From Epinephelus fuscoguttatus (Eukaryota > Chordata > Actinopteri > Perciformes > Serranidae), in assembly GCF_011397635.1 (NCBI RefSeq), contig NC_064757.1:33827839-33891838 (forward strand): 64,000 bases of DNA. Reading direction: 5' to 3'. A program made the position numbers and the translations under genes. How positions within the stretch are numbered: position 1 is the first letter of the stretch; the number at the start of each line of letters is the position of its first letter. The notes under the pieces were generated by a model. The model was given only the letters and a program-made list of their open reading frames with translations, was not told the origin of the DNA and did not search any database. Shown here in pieces: positions 1 to 13,000 of the stretch.

Positions 1-206
1 GAACGCAAGCATGTGAAGGGGCTTTTGTATTCAAGATATTTTGGAGGGGCGCGAATGAGAGAAAGGAAGAAAGAGGGCGGGCGGGGAGCAGGAGAGAGAA
101 AAGGAGAGGGAGGGAAGAACGAGATGGGTGAGGGGTGAGACTTGTTGATGGGTTTTCAGATTTGGTGTGTGACTGAGGGTGGAGAGAGGTAGACAGGAAG
201 AAAACA

Positions 207-246
<40 letters not shown>

Positions 247-536
247 AGTGCAGGCTACCAGGCCCTTCTCTCAAAACAAGCAGAGGAAGGCAGAACAAGT
301 TGACTTATCTCTGTCTTTCTCAACACCACCTATTCAGGAGGAAGGAAGCAAAGACAGACAGCAAACCGGAGAGTCGAGAGCGAGAGAGAGCAGCCTGACC
401 CAGTGGAAAGAGAAGCACAGAGGAGGACAGACAGAAAAGGCAGCAGAGTTACCCATCCAGCCACCAGACGAAACAGAGGAAGGAAGAAGAGAGGCAGAGA
501 CTGAGACAGCGAGATAAACCCCATCTCTCTAAGAGG
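1..536 (+). other. candidate non-coding first exon of ATOSB
   Basis: This purine-rich stretch contains a long GA run and ends at a good 5' splice site (aagagg|gtgagt, GT at 537). It precedes the ATOSB coding exons by about 9.5 kb on the same strand, so it could be the 5' UTR exon. The open frame at 179-517 is arginine/glutamate-rich because of the GA repeat and does not look like a protein. The transcription start cannot be seen and may lie before the window. Transcript data would decide it. Confidence 0.3.
213..244. repeat. (GA)n microsatellite
   Basis: An uninterrupted AG dinucleotide run of about 16 units inside the purine-rich candidate 5' exon. Confidence 0.95.
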
Positions 537-661
537 GTGAGTTTCATAAGTTCCCCTGCTGTCAAGCCAAGTGTAGTAATGTTGCTCCTGTCATATTGTC
601 AGCTGGGCTCGGGTGACTCAACGTCTCCTAAAATGGCCACATGAAAGGCAGACAGATAGAT

Positions 662-726
662 AGGCAGGCAGGCAGGCAGACATACAGACAGAGGGAGGGA
701 GGGAGGGAGGGAGGGAGGGAGGGAGA
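662..726. repeat. (GGCA)n and (GGGA)n tetranucleotide repeats
   Basis: A short GGCA run at about 662-679 is followed, after a few bases, by a GGGA run at about 691-726. Confidence 0.9.
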
Positions 727-928
727 GACAGAAAGGGACCCCGTGTCAAACAGCATTCTCAGCAACTATGTCATTGAGCCAGCTTAGTTTAGATCTCTGT
801 GCCTGCCCAGCTTTGGTGTAACACTGTCTCACTCAGAGGTTTATCATTTTCAGTCAACTTTACCTGTCTCCTGTCACTTTTTGCTCTGTCTTTGTTGCTT
901 CCTGTCTTCTGTCTTTGTCTGAGACGCA

Positions 929-932
<4 letters not shown>

Positions 933-982
<50 letters not shown>
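933..982. repeat. (CA)n microsatellite
   Basis: About 25 CA units. The open frames crossing it on both strands are artefacts of the repeat. Confidence 0.95.
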
Positions 983-984
<2 letters not shown>

Positions 985-3129
985 CTGCTGTCATTCCATC
1001 CCCTTATGCACAGTGACATCAGATTTCCAAACTCTAGATGGCCCCTGTAACCTAATCAACAGGTGATCGCTAGGAACTTTTATTGTGTCAGAGAACATGC
1101 ACATAAGTGTGTGTGTCAGTGTGTTTATCAGCCTCCAGGCACGGCACAGGCCAGGGAGTAACTTGGGCGGAGTTCTGCTGAAAGTTGATGAGACAATCGG
1201 GGCCTTTGGGAGGCTGCTAACTTCATGCTGATGTTGTCACACCTCCGATACAGGCTGAGTGTAGAGGGTGGATTGAGGACGCAAGGAGGGCAGAGTGCAG
1301 CTAGTGAGGACAGTGTTTACAGAAGGCCCATTCAAGATCGGCTCATATCACTCATTGACAACAACTAAGTGAACTGTAGGGGATAGTTGGGCAAAAAGTT
1401 GGAGGTGTGGAAGACACTCGGGCATTGAATCAGCCAGCACTTTTTACATAATTTGGTTGTTGGATGTTTTTGTTGTTAGTCAGTACAGCTGAGAACTCCA
1501 CCTTTAAGAAGACATTTAACAGGGTGTTGCATTTCTCGATGAGTAAGTATGTTTTTGTGGTGTTTAGGATGAAAAATACAAACACAAGCCAGGAGAACAA
1601 CATGGTTTTGTGATGACTATGGTGTTGCATTGGTGCCCGGTGTCTCTCTGAAGGCTGTCTGTCTCTGAGAGCATGAAATATTAGTGTCCATGATATATAA
1701 CATAGTCATGAGCAAGTATCCAGCCCAGCCACCTAGGATCTAGACATTATTCACATATTTTTTTGTGACTGATTCCCTCAAGGGGAGGAAAAACATATGC
1801 TGAGAATGAGTAAAGTTTCCCTCAGGAGCCACTTGTTTTACTTTACTTGAGTTTGCAACTCTATTGGCTTTTGAATGTTGTGGATTTACAGTACTACATA
1901 CTTTGCCAGGTACCAGACAGAACTGTCAAGTTGTTTCACTCTGTTTTTGTCTTCAGTTTGACATTGCGTCCACTGTAACCAATTTCTGTGGGGGAAGAGG
2001 ATTTGATTTTTTCCTAACCTATCACTGGCAACCTCACTTTAAGTCCACACTGATGCATAGTCATGCCAACATACCTGTTTTGCCAGAGTTTGAAGAGTAG
2101 AGTGGAGCGAAAACAAACTATGATGTTGGGTGTTACTGAGCAGACATGTAGGTTTAGAACAGCCTTGATAGCAGTGTCCTTCTTGTAACAGTGCTCGCCA
2201 TTGTCGTTATTACTCCTGTCACAAACTGGCTCAGTGAATGTGACAAGTAGGGAGTCCAAACAAAAGATTTAGTTAAAAACAACCAGAATTTATTAAACTA
2301 AGACTGAGTGTGTAGGTCAGCAAAGTCAGCAGTGAAAGCCATGCATGCATGTGAGTCAGGTGTGCTGCGGAGGTGTTGTAGGTGCAAACCAAAAACCAAT
2401 GAGGCAGGGAGGATTTCTGCTGTAAGAAAGAAGAGAGCGAGTGATACATGAGGCAGCTTTCATAGCTCGGAAGGCCCAGGTGAGCTCAATCAAGGCAACG
2501 GCCCTCCCATGTCAACCAACTGCCTGATGAGGTTGGTTGGAACATCCTCCAAGACTGTGGGAGGGGCATCACAACTCCTTATTGGTTTTGTTGCACAGCT
2601 TGACAACAGCTTGACAATGGTGTTAGTCCTGCCCGTGGCACTGATTGGCTGCTTGAGTCCCACTGCAGCGCTCATTGAGAAACTGCTGTTTTATGTTACA
2701 TTGTCAGAAGAATCAGTCACTATAAACTCATTGAAATGGGCACATTCGAAGGTCTGGACCCAGGTAACTACATATCTGTTTAAAATATAATGTAATATGA
2801 ACAATATTTTGTATTATAATGTAAGAATATAACCTCTAAACTTGCTCGGGAGCAGGCAAGTTTTTGTAAATACAGACAACTGTTAACTGTTAGCGGCTGT
2901 TTTTCTCCCATAAACAATTTCTCAAAGCTTGAGTACAGCTATTATCCAAGAACATTCTGTTTTTAAAAAAATAATGAATCATGCATTTGTTTTATCTGTT
3001 GCACTGCTGATGAGGATCGTAAACAAGCCCAAGAGTCACTGCCATTGTTTGTTGTATTTTCCTTTGAGCATTTTTATGCTGAAAGAGAGACAGTGACTTT
3101 GAATGTTATATGCGTTTGTGTGCCTGCGT

Positions 3130-3135
3130 TTGTGT

Positions 3136-3183
<48 letters not shown>
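3130..3183. repeat. (TG)n microsatellite
   Basis: About 27 TG units with one early interruption. Confidence 0.95.
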
Positions 3184-3185
<2 letters not shown>

Positions 3186-6100
3186 ACAAGCGTGCAGCAT
3201 CTGGGTGTTGTGATGAATGGGCACAGGCCAAATGTCAGGGTATTTTCTTACGATAGGTGGTGGCTGTGAACTCTGCCCCTTACAATCCAATACATTTCAC
3301 TGAGTGCTTGTTTCTAGGTCAGAGTGATCTGCAAACCTCCTGATGACAAGTCTGTGCATACTTTTGTCTGTTTCAGTCCACCCATGTGCAACTTTTCAAA
3401 GTTTACAGGGCGCAACAGGGCCTTAAGTGCACTCTGGTCTGTTTTGCAGATGTTTTTGGTTAACATACTGATGCTCCAGTTACCACGCCGATGACTGACG
3501 AGTGTCTCAGTCTAATAAGCTCTTAATTGGCTGTCCAGTGGAACTAACCCAGTGTGTGCAAATCATTTGCCACTCTTAGATCGGCAGGCTTTGTGTTAGC
3601 TTTTAACCACTGACTCTCTCATGATGATGAAATTACACGCATCTGGTCCTCCTGATGTTCCATAAGTCATCTGACCTCAGACTGTTGGCCTTTGACCTCA
3701 CGACCACAGCTCCTTCCTTGGCCTAAAGGAACACACAGACTTGCATATATTTCAAAACTCCTCAGCAGGTAAATACGCTCCTTGAAGGACATGACCATCT
3801 ACTGAACTAAACGTTTGAGCTCCACAGCAGGCATCTCTCAAGTCAAAGGTATCAGACCCTTTGACCTCAGTTCTTATACATGACTTTGAGTAAGAGCTCC
3901 AGTGCTTCTTGACACTGTTTGTCTTTAGTTGGGATGCCCTTGTGAACTTTGAGTTTTGGCCTTAGTTTCAGTCCACAACGACATTTCGTAGTCAGATCAG
4001 ATTTTAGACTGTTAATGAAATCTCCTGAATAGTTACCTTAAAGTGAAGTCATTATTAGAGTGGTATTTTCTCTTATTCTTTTTCTGCTGTGGAATAAATA
4101 CACATATTATTGTCCTTAGTTTACTTCATCTGAAAAAACTCATTTCCTATTTCATTGTTTCAGTAAGCATGACTCAGTTTATTCTCATTTTCATCCTGAG
4201 CCAGGCCTGTGCCGAGGCAAATGATACCTCTTTTAAATGCATTTGCTCTTGGTCCCATTCACCGCTTTACTTAATCTTCATCTCATCATTGTCTGGTTTC
4301 TGTGCCCAAGTAGCCTCAATTGTTTTTCACCTGTTTTCCTCATTTGCCTTTGTTTCACCCACACATAAGCATTGCATTTCCTCCTCCTTTGTGCATGCAA
4401 ATAAAACAAGGTGTGACAGAGCCAGATATGCTTTTGAACCTTTGAATTTAATAATCATATATTGTATAGCCCAGTTTTTTTTCTGGGGCCATTTTCAAGA
4501 AATGATTACTCAGAGGACAGCTCTGGTGGCTCAAAAGGATTTTTTAAAATCTAGAAAGGTTCACTGATATACACAGGAGGTTGCCATTTGGTACATCATT
4601 ATTTTAAGGCCGTGTACTAACAAGTGTCAGACCTGCTTCTTTGTGCTGCATAGCCCTGAACACTCCGAGTTGGCCCTGACATTGTGGAGCTCTGCCTGCA
4701 CCTGCTGTATTTATACCTTCCTCAAGGTCTGTGGCTGGGCTGTGGTGTCTGTTTGTTCCCCTTATCCTCCCTCTTCTCTCTCTCTCTCTGTTTGGGTGTT
4801 TCCTTCTTGTCAGATGTTTCTCATTACTTTGTCTGTGTCATCGCATCATTTCTACTCTCGCTCGGTCTCTTTATGAATGATTGCTCGCTGGTCCACTTCC
4901 AGAGGTGCTGCAGATGTTACATTGAGATTGCACCTGGCCTGTCAGTGATGTGTATACATCTTAATGCTTCATGTCAGCAGTGTTCAATCAAGTAAATGTG
5001 AGATGAATTTTGAAGGTCATGACTTTTTTTGAATAATGATAGCTATGAATAATAGAGTGGTGCAGGAGGGAGTCCTTAAACCTGGAATTGAGTTTGCATT
5101 TTTGCTCATGCGGTTCATCTTTAAGTCAGTGGAATTTTTGAATGGGTTTTTGGTTAGATGCCTGACCTTAAGATTTTCAAGTTTTGTTGTACAACATATA
5201 TTCTTCAGTAAATACCCCACTTGTGAATTGTGAAGCTTTTATGAGTCCTAAAAAAAGGAGATTGCTAACAAGTAGCTTAATTAGACTACAGAGGTTGTTG
5301 CTGGAAAAGGCTTTACAGCCTTGTTGTAGTAGCAACTGTGTAGTCAAGCGACCATGATGTAGTTTGTTTTTGCCTCATGTTAGCTGTGTGCTTCTGGCGA
5401 TTGCATTTAAGCTTCACAAATCACAAAATGGTGTGCATTTGTGAAGATTAAATTGCTGAACAATACATGTAAGTGTCATAAACCTTTGTTTGCCACAGAG
5501 CTTATTTTTCTGCAATAATCCAAAATCCAATGGAAAAATCATGCTGGCTTTTTGTCGAGGGAACCAGGGCGACCCTAACATCTGAGCTGGCCCACAAGAA
5601 AATGTCACCCCTGGATCACTCTACAGATTTTAAATGGAAAATGTAATGATTTTATGTAGATAATAAAAATGTTTCATTTACTCATATTGGCAACATTGGT
5701 TCACTGAAGTTGCAAAAAGTAGGTTTTTATATATACATGGCTATTACAGTAAGTGTGCACAGGTCATGTGCATTTTACACAGATCAGATTATACCGGTAG
5801 ACCAGTCGTGAACATGGGAAGATTGCCTAAGGCAGCAGGTACGAGGTTGAGTGTATTAAAACTACTACAATGTTCAGCGATGCAGTAAAAGAGTTGTTAA
5901 GTTCTCAAGCCTGAGCTGGCACACACGCCCAGCAACCTGAAGCCTTTCTTGGGGTGAAGCCAGAGTTTTCCCCTACGGTGTTGGCTCCTGGATCAAGCCT
6001 GAAAAGGGCTGCGTAGCCTCTGCCAGTCTCCTGCTCAGCTAGTTCAAAACAAGGTCAGAAATCAAGTAGGAACTAGCACAGAGCCTTTGGGTTCTCCCAG

Positions 6101-8922
6101 TGAGCTATGACATAGGCATTGACTATAAATACTCATCGCTGACTCCTCTCCCATTATGTCCCATCCCCCACTCCGTGCTGAGGAGTCTCCACCTGACTTT
6201 AAGAGGGGACAAAACAAGAGGCGGTGATTTGTTGTATCATGTTAAGTGAACTCAAATACGCAAGTAATGCTCCCTATCTTTTGTTATTTGACTCGGTAAT
6301 GAGATTAACTAGATATCCCTGTTTGACTAGGGCAGTTCTTGTTTGGCTTGAGGAGTGTCCCCCACCCTGAGAAGCATCAGCAAAATAATCTTGTTTACAG
6401 GATTTGTCTTGCAAATGTTCCCTCATGGGCAGCAGTTGATGTGTGACCCTTAAGTGTTTTCAGAAGTTTTAGTGATGTTCCCTCCTGTTCATATTTTTCT
6501 AATTCCAGTTAAAACAGTAAGTTAAAGCAGTAGTGATTTATGTCATTTAGACTATGAATGTTACTATTAGGTTATTATTTATTGTCCTATTACTGTGTTT
6601 TCTTTCCTGTTGGGTAAAGTATAAAAAATGTAACCCAAATCTGCTCTCTCTTGGGTTGTTAATATATTTTATATGCATGTGCACTGGACTGTAAAATGAC
6701 GTTCTGTTGAATTATAGGAGAGGCACTCAGGCATTTTGTGATTGCATAAGCTGTTTTTTTAATGTAGCATTGTAAGTAATTACAGGTGACTCTTGGCATC
6801 ATCCCCATGCAATGCTTTGTTTGCAGTGATGGTAAAGCATTTTTACTTGATGATATACCATTACATTGCAGTTGTATGTATGGGAAGGTAGACTCCACAG
6901 TGTCCACAGTGCGTTTTTCATTGGCAAAAAAGTGCTCCAAGAGCTTTTTAAAATGACTTGGGTTTTGTGTCCATGACAACAAAATCTTGATTGTGAGCTG
7001 GGCAGCTAACGTAATTCTACAGTATGTTAACAGAGAATTGACGACACAGTTACTAGCAAGCTTATAACTCTCATGGTGATAAAAGCACAACACTCAGAAA
7101 CCACAAAGGGGCTCTTCTGTCTTTACTGTGACAGTATTATACAGCTAAGGATAGACAGTAGTGGCAGTGAGAACACCAGCGCCTTTCTGAAAAGTTCTGA
7201 GATTTTCATCTGGAAGTGCTCAGATTATAAAAGCCGATCCGCTCTGAAAAAAAGAAGCTGGGCGTGGCACTTTTCTCTTGACGGCCACATGGGGCTGCAT
7301 GCGCTCTCACCTCATTGGGAACAATTGAAAAAAGATGCTGCCATTTGGGGAAAAAAACACAATGTGGACACAGGCCCTCAGTCTGTCTCTACTTTCCCTT
7401 TTATATTCTTCTTTCTTGAGCTGTCTTGTTGTCTTGTGTCATCTTTGACAGATGATCCCTCCCTTCTTGTTTAAGTTGACAACTGTTTTGTTCCGACTGA
7501 ATGGAGAATTTTGTTTGAGAAAAGATAGATAAATCACTATACATGCTCATATGAACACTATTTTTCCAGCCAAGGAATTTTAACATCAGCCAGAGGTTAC
7601 CTAGAATGCAGTTAGGTAAGTAATACCCGGGGTATCACCTACCAAGTCTGATCATTGCATATTTTTATAGCAATTTGGGGATTTTATTCAACACCACTTA
7701 CAGTTTCACCAGCGGATGAATTTCAGGTGTGTTTCAATCTAGTGGAAAATACCTATAGACTACTGTTGTTATCTACAGTTCCTTTTTACTTGCCAGTTTT
7801 TTCTTTCTTCCTCCTTGTTCTTAAGGCCTGTGTCATTCCTTTTGTGTAAGTACAGTAATGGATCTCTTCATTCGTCATGGTGATTCAGAGAGAAATACCA
7901 GAAAGTGAAATAACTAGTTGCTGTAATGTAGGTCTAAATAGGAACCAGCCGTATTCCTCTTTTTTATTGATCTATATGGGTGCCAGCAGGCTGTTAGGCA
8001 CATTAGCTTTCTTGGCTATTTTCAAAAACCTCCTCCAATTATTGTCACATTTAACATTTCAAGCTTTGGATGGCATGAGTAAGATCCTCAGTCTGATATG
8101 TTTTGCTTGCTTTAGGTTAACAGCACAGGCCTCTATCACAGTGTGTTGAATTTTTTTGGCTGGCTGTACACACCTCATGGAGGACAGCCATTTTGATAGA
8201 TATTTTCTTGGAGGAGCATCTTTGCCAGTCTCCCCCTGCCCCCCCAGCACCCTCCACCACCGTCCACCCTCCCCTCTCCCTCTGTAGCTCTGATTCTTTC
8301 TCCCTCTTTGTGGCCAAACACAAAGGAGCCGTTATCCTTGGGCTACTGGTTGCCATGGTGACGGTTCACTGCGACTCCCCCACCCTCCACATTCCCAAGT
8401 TCTGGTCCAAGTGGGTCGGGAAACGGCCCGCTTCTCTTGGCCTTGGACCACTTAGTGCCAAGTTAAAACTGGAAATATCAACTCGTCACTCCACCAGTGG
8501 CTCCTCCATGTTTGATCCTCAATCCAAAGTGTTTGGGGTTTTGTACTTAAAGAGAAGGAGATTAACATTCTCCCTCATCTGACTTGTTGAGTACTCAAGG
8601 ATAAAGGGATTGATTATTTGATTGATTTGTCTTTTGTGTTGTTTCTCTCAAGTTCAGGAATGGACTGAAATATTGACTCCTTAACTTGCTGCGTTTGCAC
8701 AATACATGTGCCTTCTTCTGCAGTGTGTCTCTTCAAGTATGCAGAGGTGTATGGACATATGTGTGCTTCTGTGGCTCTCTTTGGTGTAATTTTGAATGTG
8801 TACATCAGCATGTCTGTCTTAGTCTGTGTGTGTGTGTGTGTTTTTTCAGGAGGAATAGTCTTCTGAAAGTAGAAGTGTAAAAAAACTGACTTGATTTCTT
8901 TGTGTCTTTCTGCCTCTTCAAG

Positions 8923-9114
8923 GATTCTGGGTGGAATGACCGTGTCATGATGCCACAGTCGTGCCGTGTCCCACGCCCAGGTGACCAAGGAGGGCGTGTC
9001 TGGCTATCAGCCAACCACAGGGGGAGCCCCGATAGAGTTACTGGTATTTCCGATTTCAGTACAAAGACGTTTCCTCTCAAGAGTGTCCTGCGTCACTGAC
9101 ACTCTGCCCCTCTG
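8923..9114 (+). other. candidate non-coding 5' exon of ATOSB
   Basis: Bounded by a plausible acceptor (tgcctcttcaag, ending at 8922) and a strong donor (tctg|gtaagt, GT at 9115). It lies upstream of and on the same strand as the ATOSB start codon. I see no coding homology, so this is inferred from splice signals alone. Confidence 0.35.
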
Positions 9115-9422
9115 GTAAGTTTCAGCCTTAACTGGGATGATTTGATCCAAGTCACTTGTTGCAGACTGTCTTAAATTAAATGTCTTTCCTTAACAAAGAA
9201 ACATAATGTAATTGATGCATACTGACCAGTTGTAACTTCAAATTGGTTAAAATAAATCAAAACCTTTTTATTCTTGGAAATGTATCCGAGGTGTTTGACA
9301 AGCATGCAGTGAAAAGTGGAATGTCTTTAGTAACTTCAGACCATAAACTGTTATATCTATCATGGTGTTAGTTGATTTTATTTTAATTTTTAACCAACAC
9401 ACCTTTTTTTCTTTCTCCTCAG

Positions 9423-9636
9423 GTCATAGCCTCTGTGCCCACCTCCTTAACTCCTGCGTCCTCTGGAGTCCTCACTATTTCCTGATTCCTGATCCTGGGA
9501 TGTTGGCGTTGTTTTGTGGCAGCTGCCATGGAGATAAACGGTTTCCTTTAGCAGACAATTTTAGACACAACCTCCAGATGTTGTGCCAGATGCAGGTTGT
9601 CCACACGGGCAGAATTAGACAAGGACGGGCACAGAG
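9423..9636 (+). other. candidate non-coding 5' exon of ATOSB
   Basis: It has a good acceptor (tttctcctcag ending at 9422) and a donor (acagag|gtgaga at 9637). A further acceptor (tttttctcag ending at 9879) then opens the exon that carries the ATG at 10048. I see no homology in the translation, so it is probably 5' UTR. Confidence 0.35.
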
Positions 9637-10047
9637 GTGAGATTCTGATCTCTGGCATTGTCTTCAATTAGACAGGAGACAAATTAGGCTTATGCATTGC
9701 CTAAACTGCATTAATAAAGTGGCTAATTAATGCAGTTAAAGAGCTGTATTTGCATACTGTTTTAAAACTGCCAAGTCCCGAGTGGCGTTTAGATTTTATG
9801 TTCGATCAACAGTCTAACATTATATAATGCTTTATTGAAATCTGCCCTGAATCGTAATGCTGTGTTTCGTTTTTCTCAGGTGCTGTGCGGCTCAGCTTCC
9901 TGATTCACACTGTTTGACAACATCACAGCAGGAAGTATAGGACTTCCTTCTACTGTGGAACATCTTGCTCTGCCTCCTGGCATTTGTGAGGACCTGCTTG
10001 ACTGTGTTGCAAGTTAGTCAAGACTATCATCCTCCAGCATAGCAACC

Positions 10048-13000
10048 ATGCGGCACATTCACGTGGAATTAGCCCACAAAAAGGCTCCATTAGATCTTCC
10101 AGCCCAAGAGGGGGACCTGCCTCCACCTACAGCCCCAACACAGGGCCTAGACCCTGGTGTCAGACCAGGGGTGCCCAGGCACTTTGGCCAGGAGGAGCTG
10201 CGGCTCCAAAAGGTCTACCAGCTCTCCATTTTCTCCCAGTTGGGGGGATTTTCTACCTCCACAGAATCCCACACTGATACTCAACAGAGGCCTGTCCGGT
10301 TTGGCGTGAAAAGGGGGCTAGAGGAGCCCCAGTTGACTCATAAGCGCCCCCACCTGGGGGACACCTTAGACAAGGAGGAGTTAGAGGGAGGGGTGCTGTG
10401 TGGCCCTGCTCCAGCTCAAGGTGTCGGGATGGGCTTAGCGACGGGCCCTGGTGGGCCTGGTTCTGTATACTCTTGCACACAGATGGAGCACAGAGACTCG
10501 GAGGGGGGACTGTCACCCAGGTCTCCACCCCTCTCCCCAAGCCACAACCCCTCCCGACGCCCAACTCAGCACAATCATGACAGGCCCATTCCTGATGTAT
10601 TTGCTCCACTCTCACCTAAATCACCCCCAATGTGTGACCCACATGGCCATCTGTGTGACCAGGGTCATCCCCTCGGAAGCTCAGCCAGGACTGAGCCACC
10701 TAACGGGGGCCACACACCCACCTACTCACTAGGTAGCCCTGCAAATGAGAGCTGTAGTAATGGCTCATCTGGAGGCCAGCCCAGCCCCCACTTATATGAA
10801 ATGTCCACATACGAGACTCCCAACCCAGCCAGTCCCACAAGTCCCCCAGGCCCTTTTTCCCCCCCGCACCACACAGAACTGCAGGAGCCAGGGGAGGCCA
10901 CCGAATGGGACATTGGACTCGAATCCTCCCCACCTGAGCGAAGTGCCACCCAGGCTGCCTCCTCATCCTCTAACGGCCTGGCTTCCTGGGAGAAAACTCC
11001 CAGCAGTAATGGCCACCGTCTATCCTCTGGAGGCCACTGGCCAGCCAAAAAGAGGCTTCTGTCACCGAGCGACACGGGCGAGTCATGCTCAGAAGATGAG
11101 GGACCCTCCACATCCAAAAGGAGCAGGCTGTCACTGCTGGCAACAGGACTTGGCCCGGCGTCATGTCGCAGCACTGATGCTAAAGCTGCCCCTTATTGGA
11201 ACCACCTGCTTCCCTCTAAGGTCAGCAGATTCACACTTCTTTCTTGGTTTATTTTAAGTGATTTAATTTACCACAACTGCATCAGCCAATATTTTCAACT
11301 CCTGTGCTAGCTAATAGCTAATATTAGTTGTAGTGCAACTTGGTCGTAACTACAAGACAGATACAGCCATGGTGTGTGAGTGGTTAGCCTAGCACACAGT
11401 TTAAGGTGGCACACTGATGAGTTGAAGTCAAAAACAGACAGAATTTAACTTTAATCAGTACATTTAATGACAGTAATGCAGTTAGCTGCTTTGAGCAAAT
11501 GTTTCCAATACTGAGGAACCTTCATCTGCAAGAGTCTGAAATAAATAGATGTAACAAAATACTTCTGTGATCCCAATATTAATGATATCATAAAATCCTT
11601 GAGGGAACGCCATTTTATTTGAGGAAAACTGCTTTCTCTTTCTCTTTTTAACAACCGAATGAAACAGTTTTCCAAGCCTTATTAACTACCACAAAAAGAG
11701 AAGCTCTAAGTGATTTTATTGCAGCATTTGTAGAAAAACAGCATGTGCACATTTGCAATGCAAATACCACGCTTTTAGACCAAAAACGTTTTGACCACCA
11801 CACAGACAAGCTTCTAAAACACTGAAAACAGATTAAGTAGTGACCATTAAAGGCCAGTGGTTGATGATAAGACATCTGTGAACCTTGACAATCCTGGAAA
11901 AGAGGCCGAGACATAAATACAGAGAAACTAAGAGAATGAGTAAAAGTGAAAGAATGAAGTGATGGCCGGCTCATTATCACGCCACGCTGGAACAGGCTGA
12001 GTAGCTCCAGAATAAAGCCCATTGAGGGAGCGTCCATTGTTCCCCCACATGAGTGTGCTGTGTCTCTCATACACATGCACACAAATCAACACACACAGAT
12101 GCAAACACACAAACACACATGCACATACATCCTGCTTAAAAAATGGTTCTGGAAGTGAATTGGCCATTTTTGAACGTTGGGAGGCCAGAAAGAGCTTTGA
12201 GTGTGTGTTTGTGGGATGGGAGTGTGCAAATGATGACAATGGGGTTCACTAGTTCACTGGTTAGGTTTCATACAGTGGTGGGCTCATTGTGACGAGAGGT
12301 GTTTAGTGTTTGGTGAGGGAAGGACAGGGAGAAACAGACAGATGTAAGAAAGACTCAAGGACATAAATTAGGGACAGAAAGCACAGTGAAAGGAAGAAAA
12401 GGAGCAGGGTTCAACTGTCACGGGGATATTTCAGCAAATAAAGGTTAGAAAAAGATACTTAAGAGACACAGAAAGGGGAGACGGCAGGATATTCTAAGAT
12501 GCCGTCTGTGGTTTTAATCGAGTGTGACGATGAGACGACGAGCTGACAAAGAGCCCCGGGCTCTGTGGAGAGCCAGTGTAGTCAAAGGTTAGCTAATGAC
12601 AAGAAGCTAACCATGAGTGAAAGTTTTGCTGTGAGCAAATGGCTAGCAGGTAGCATAGGTTTGGCTAGTGACGAGTCACCTGACAGTTGGGTGGCCTTTA
12701 CGATGAACGGCAGCCTGGAAATGGGGAATGTTTATGCGTGTGATGCAACATCCAAAAGTCAGTGCTCAGTAAGTAAGCGGACACCTGAAATACACAGCTA
12801 CACATATAAACACACGGCCACTTTTTCTTTATTTAAATATCTTCATTTTCTCTGAGTGTATTTAGGAGTTACGTTTTTTAGCATTTCAAGCAAGTTGCTC
12901 ATTTGTGAATAGCTATAGGCTGACTTAAATTAGTATATTAACAGAGAAAACCAAGTAATAATTTCCTTTTTTTTCTGTCCTCTCTTTGTTCAGACTGCCA

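Larger units (their letters stand above)
537..8922 (+). other. presumed ATOSB intron 1; no gene recognised
   Basis: If 1-536 is the first exon, this is a long first intron. Apart from the microsatellites listed separately, I see only unique-looking AT-rich sequence with short open frames. None has codon structure or a recognisable motif on either strand. The longest, at 4043-4567, is a hydrophobic, low-information translation. Confidence 0.4.

Noticed and set aside
179-517. 112-codon open frame at the window start
   Set aside because: It is produced by GA-rich low-complexity DNA (runs of Arg-Glu) and lies in what looks like a 5' UTR; no protein features.
4043-4567. 174-codon hydrophobic open frame
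   Set aside because: No start context, splice partners or recognisable motif; T-rich DNA gives long Leu/Phe frames by chance.
8193-8582. 129-codon frame with a membrane-like segment
   Set aside because: It lies between candidate 5' exons of ATOSB, lacks family motifs, and its composition follows local pyrimidine-rich sequence.
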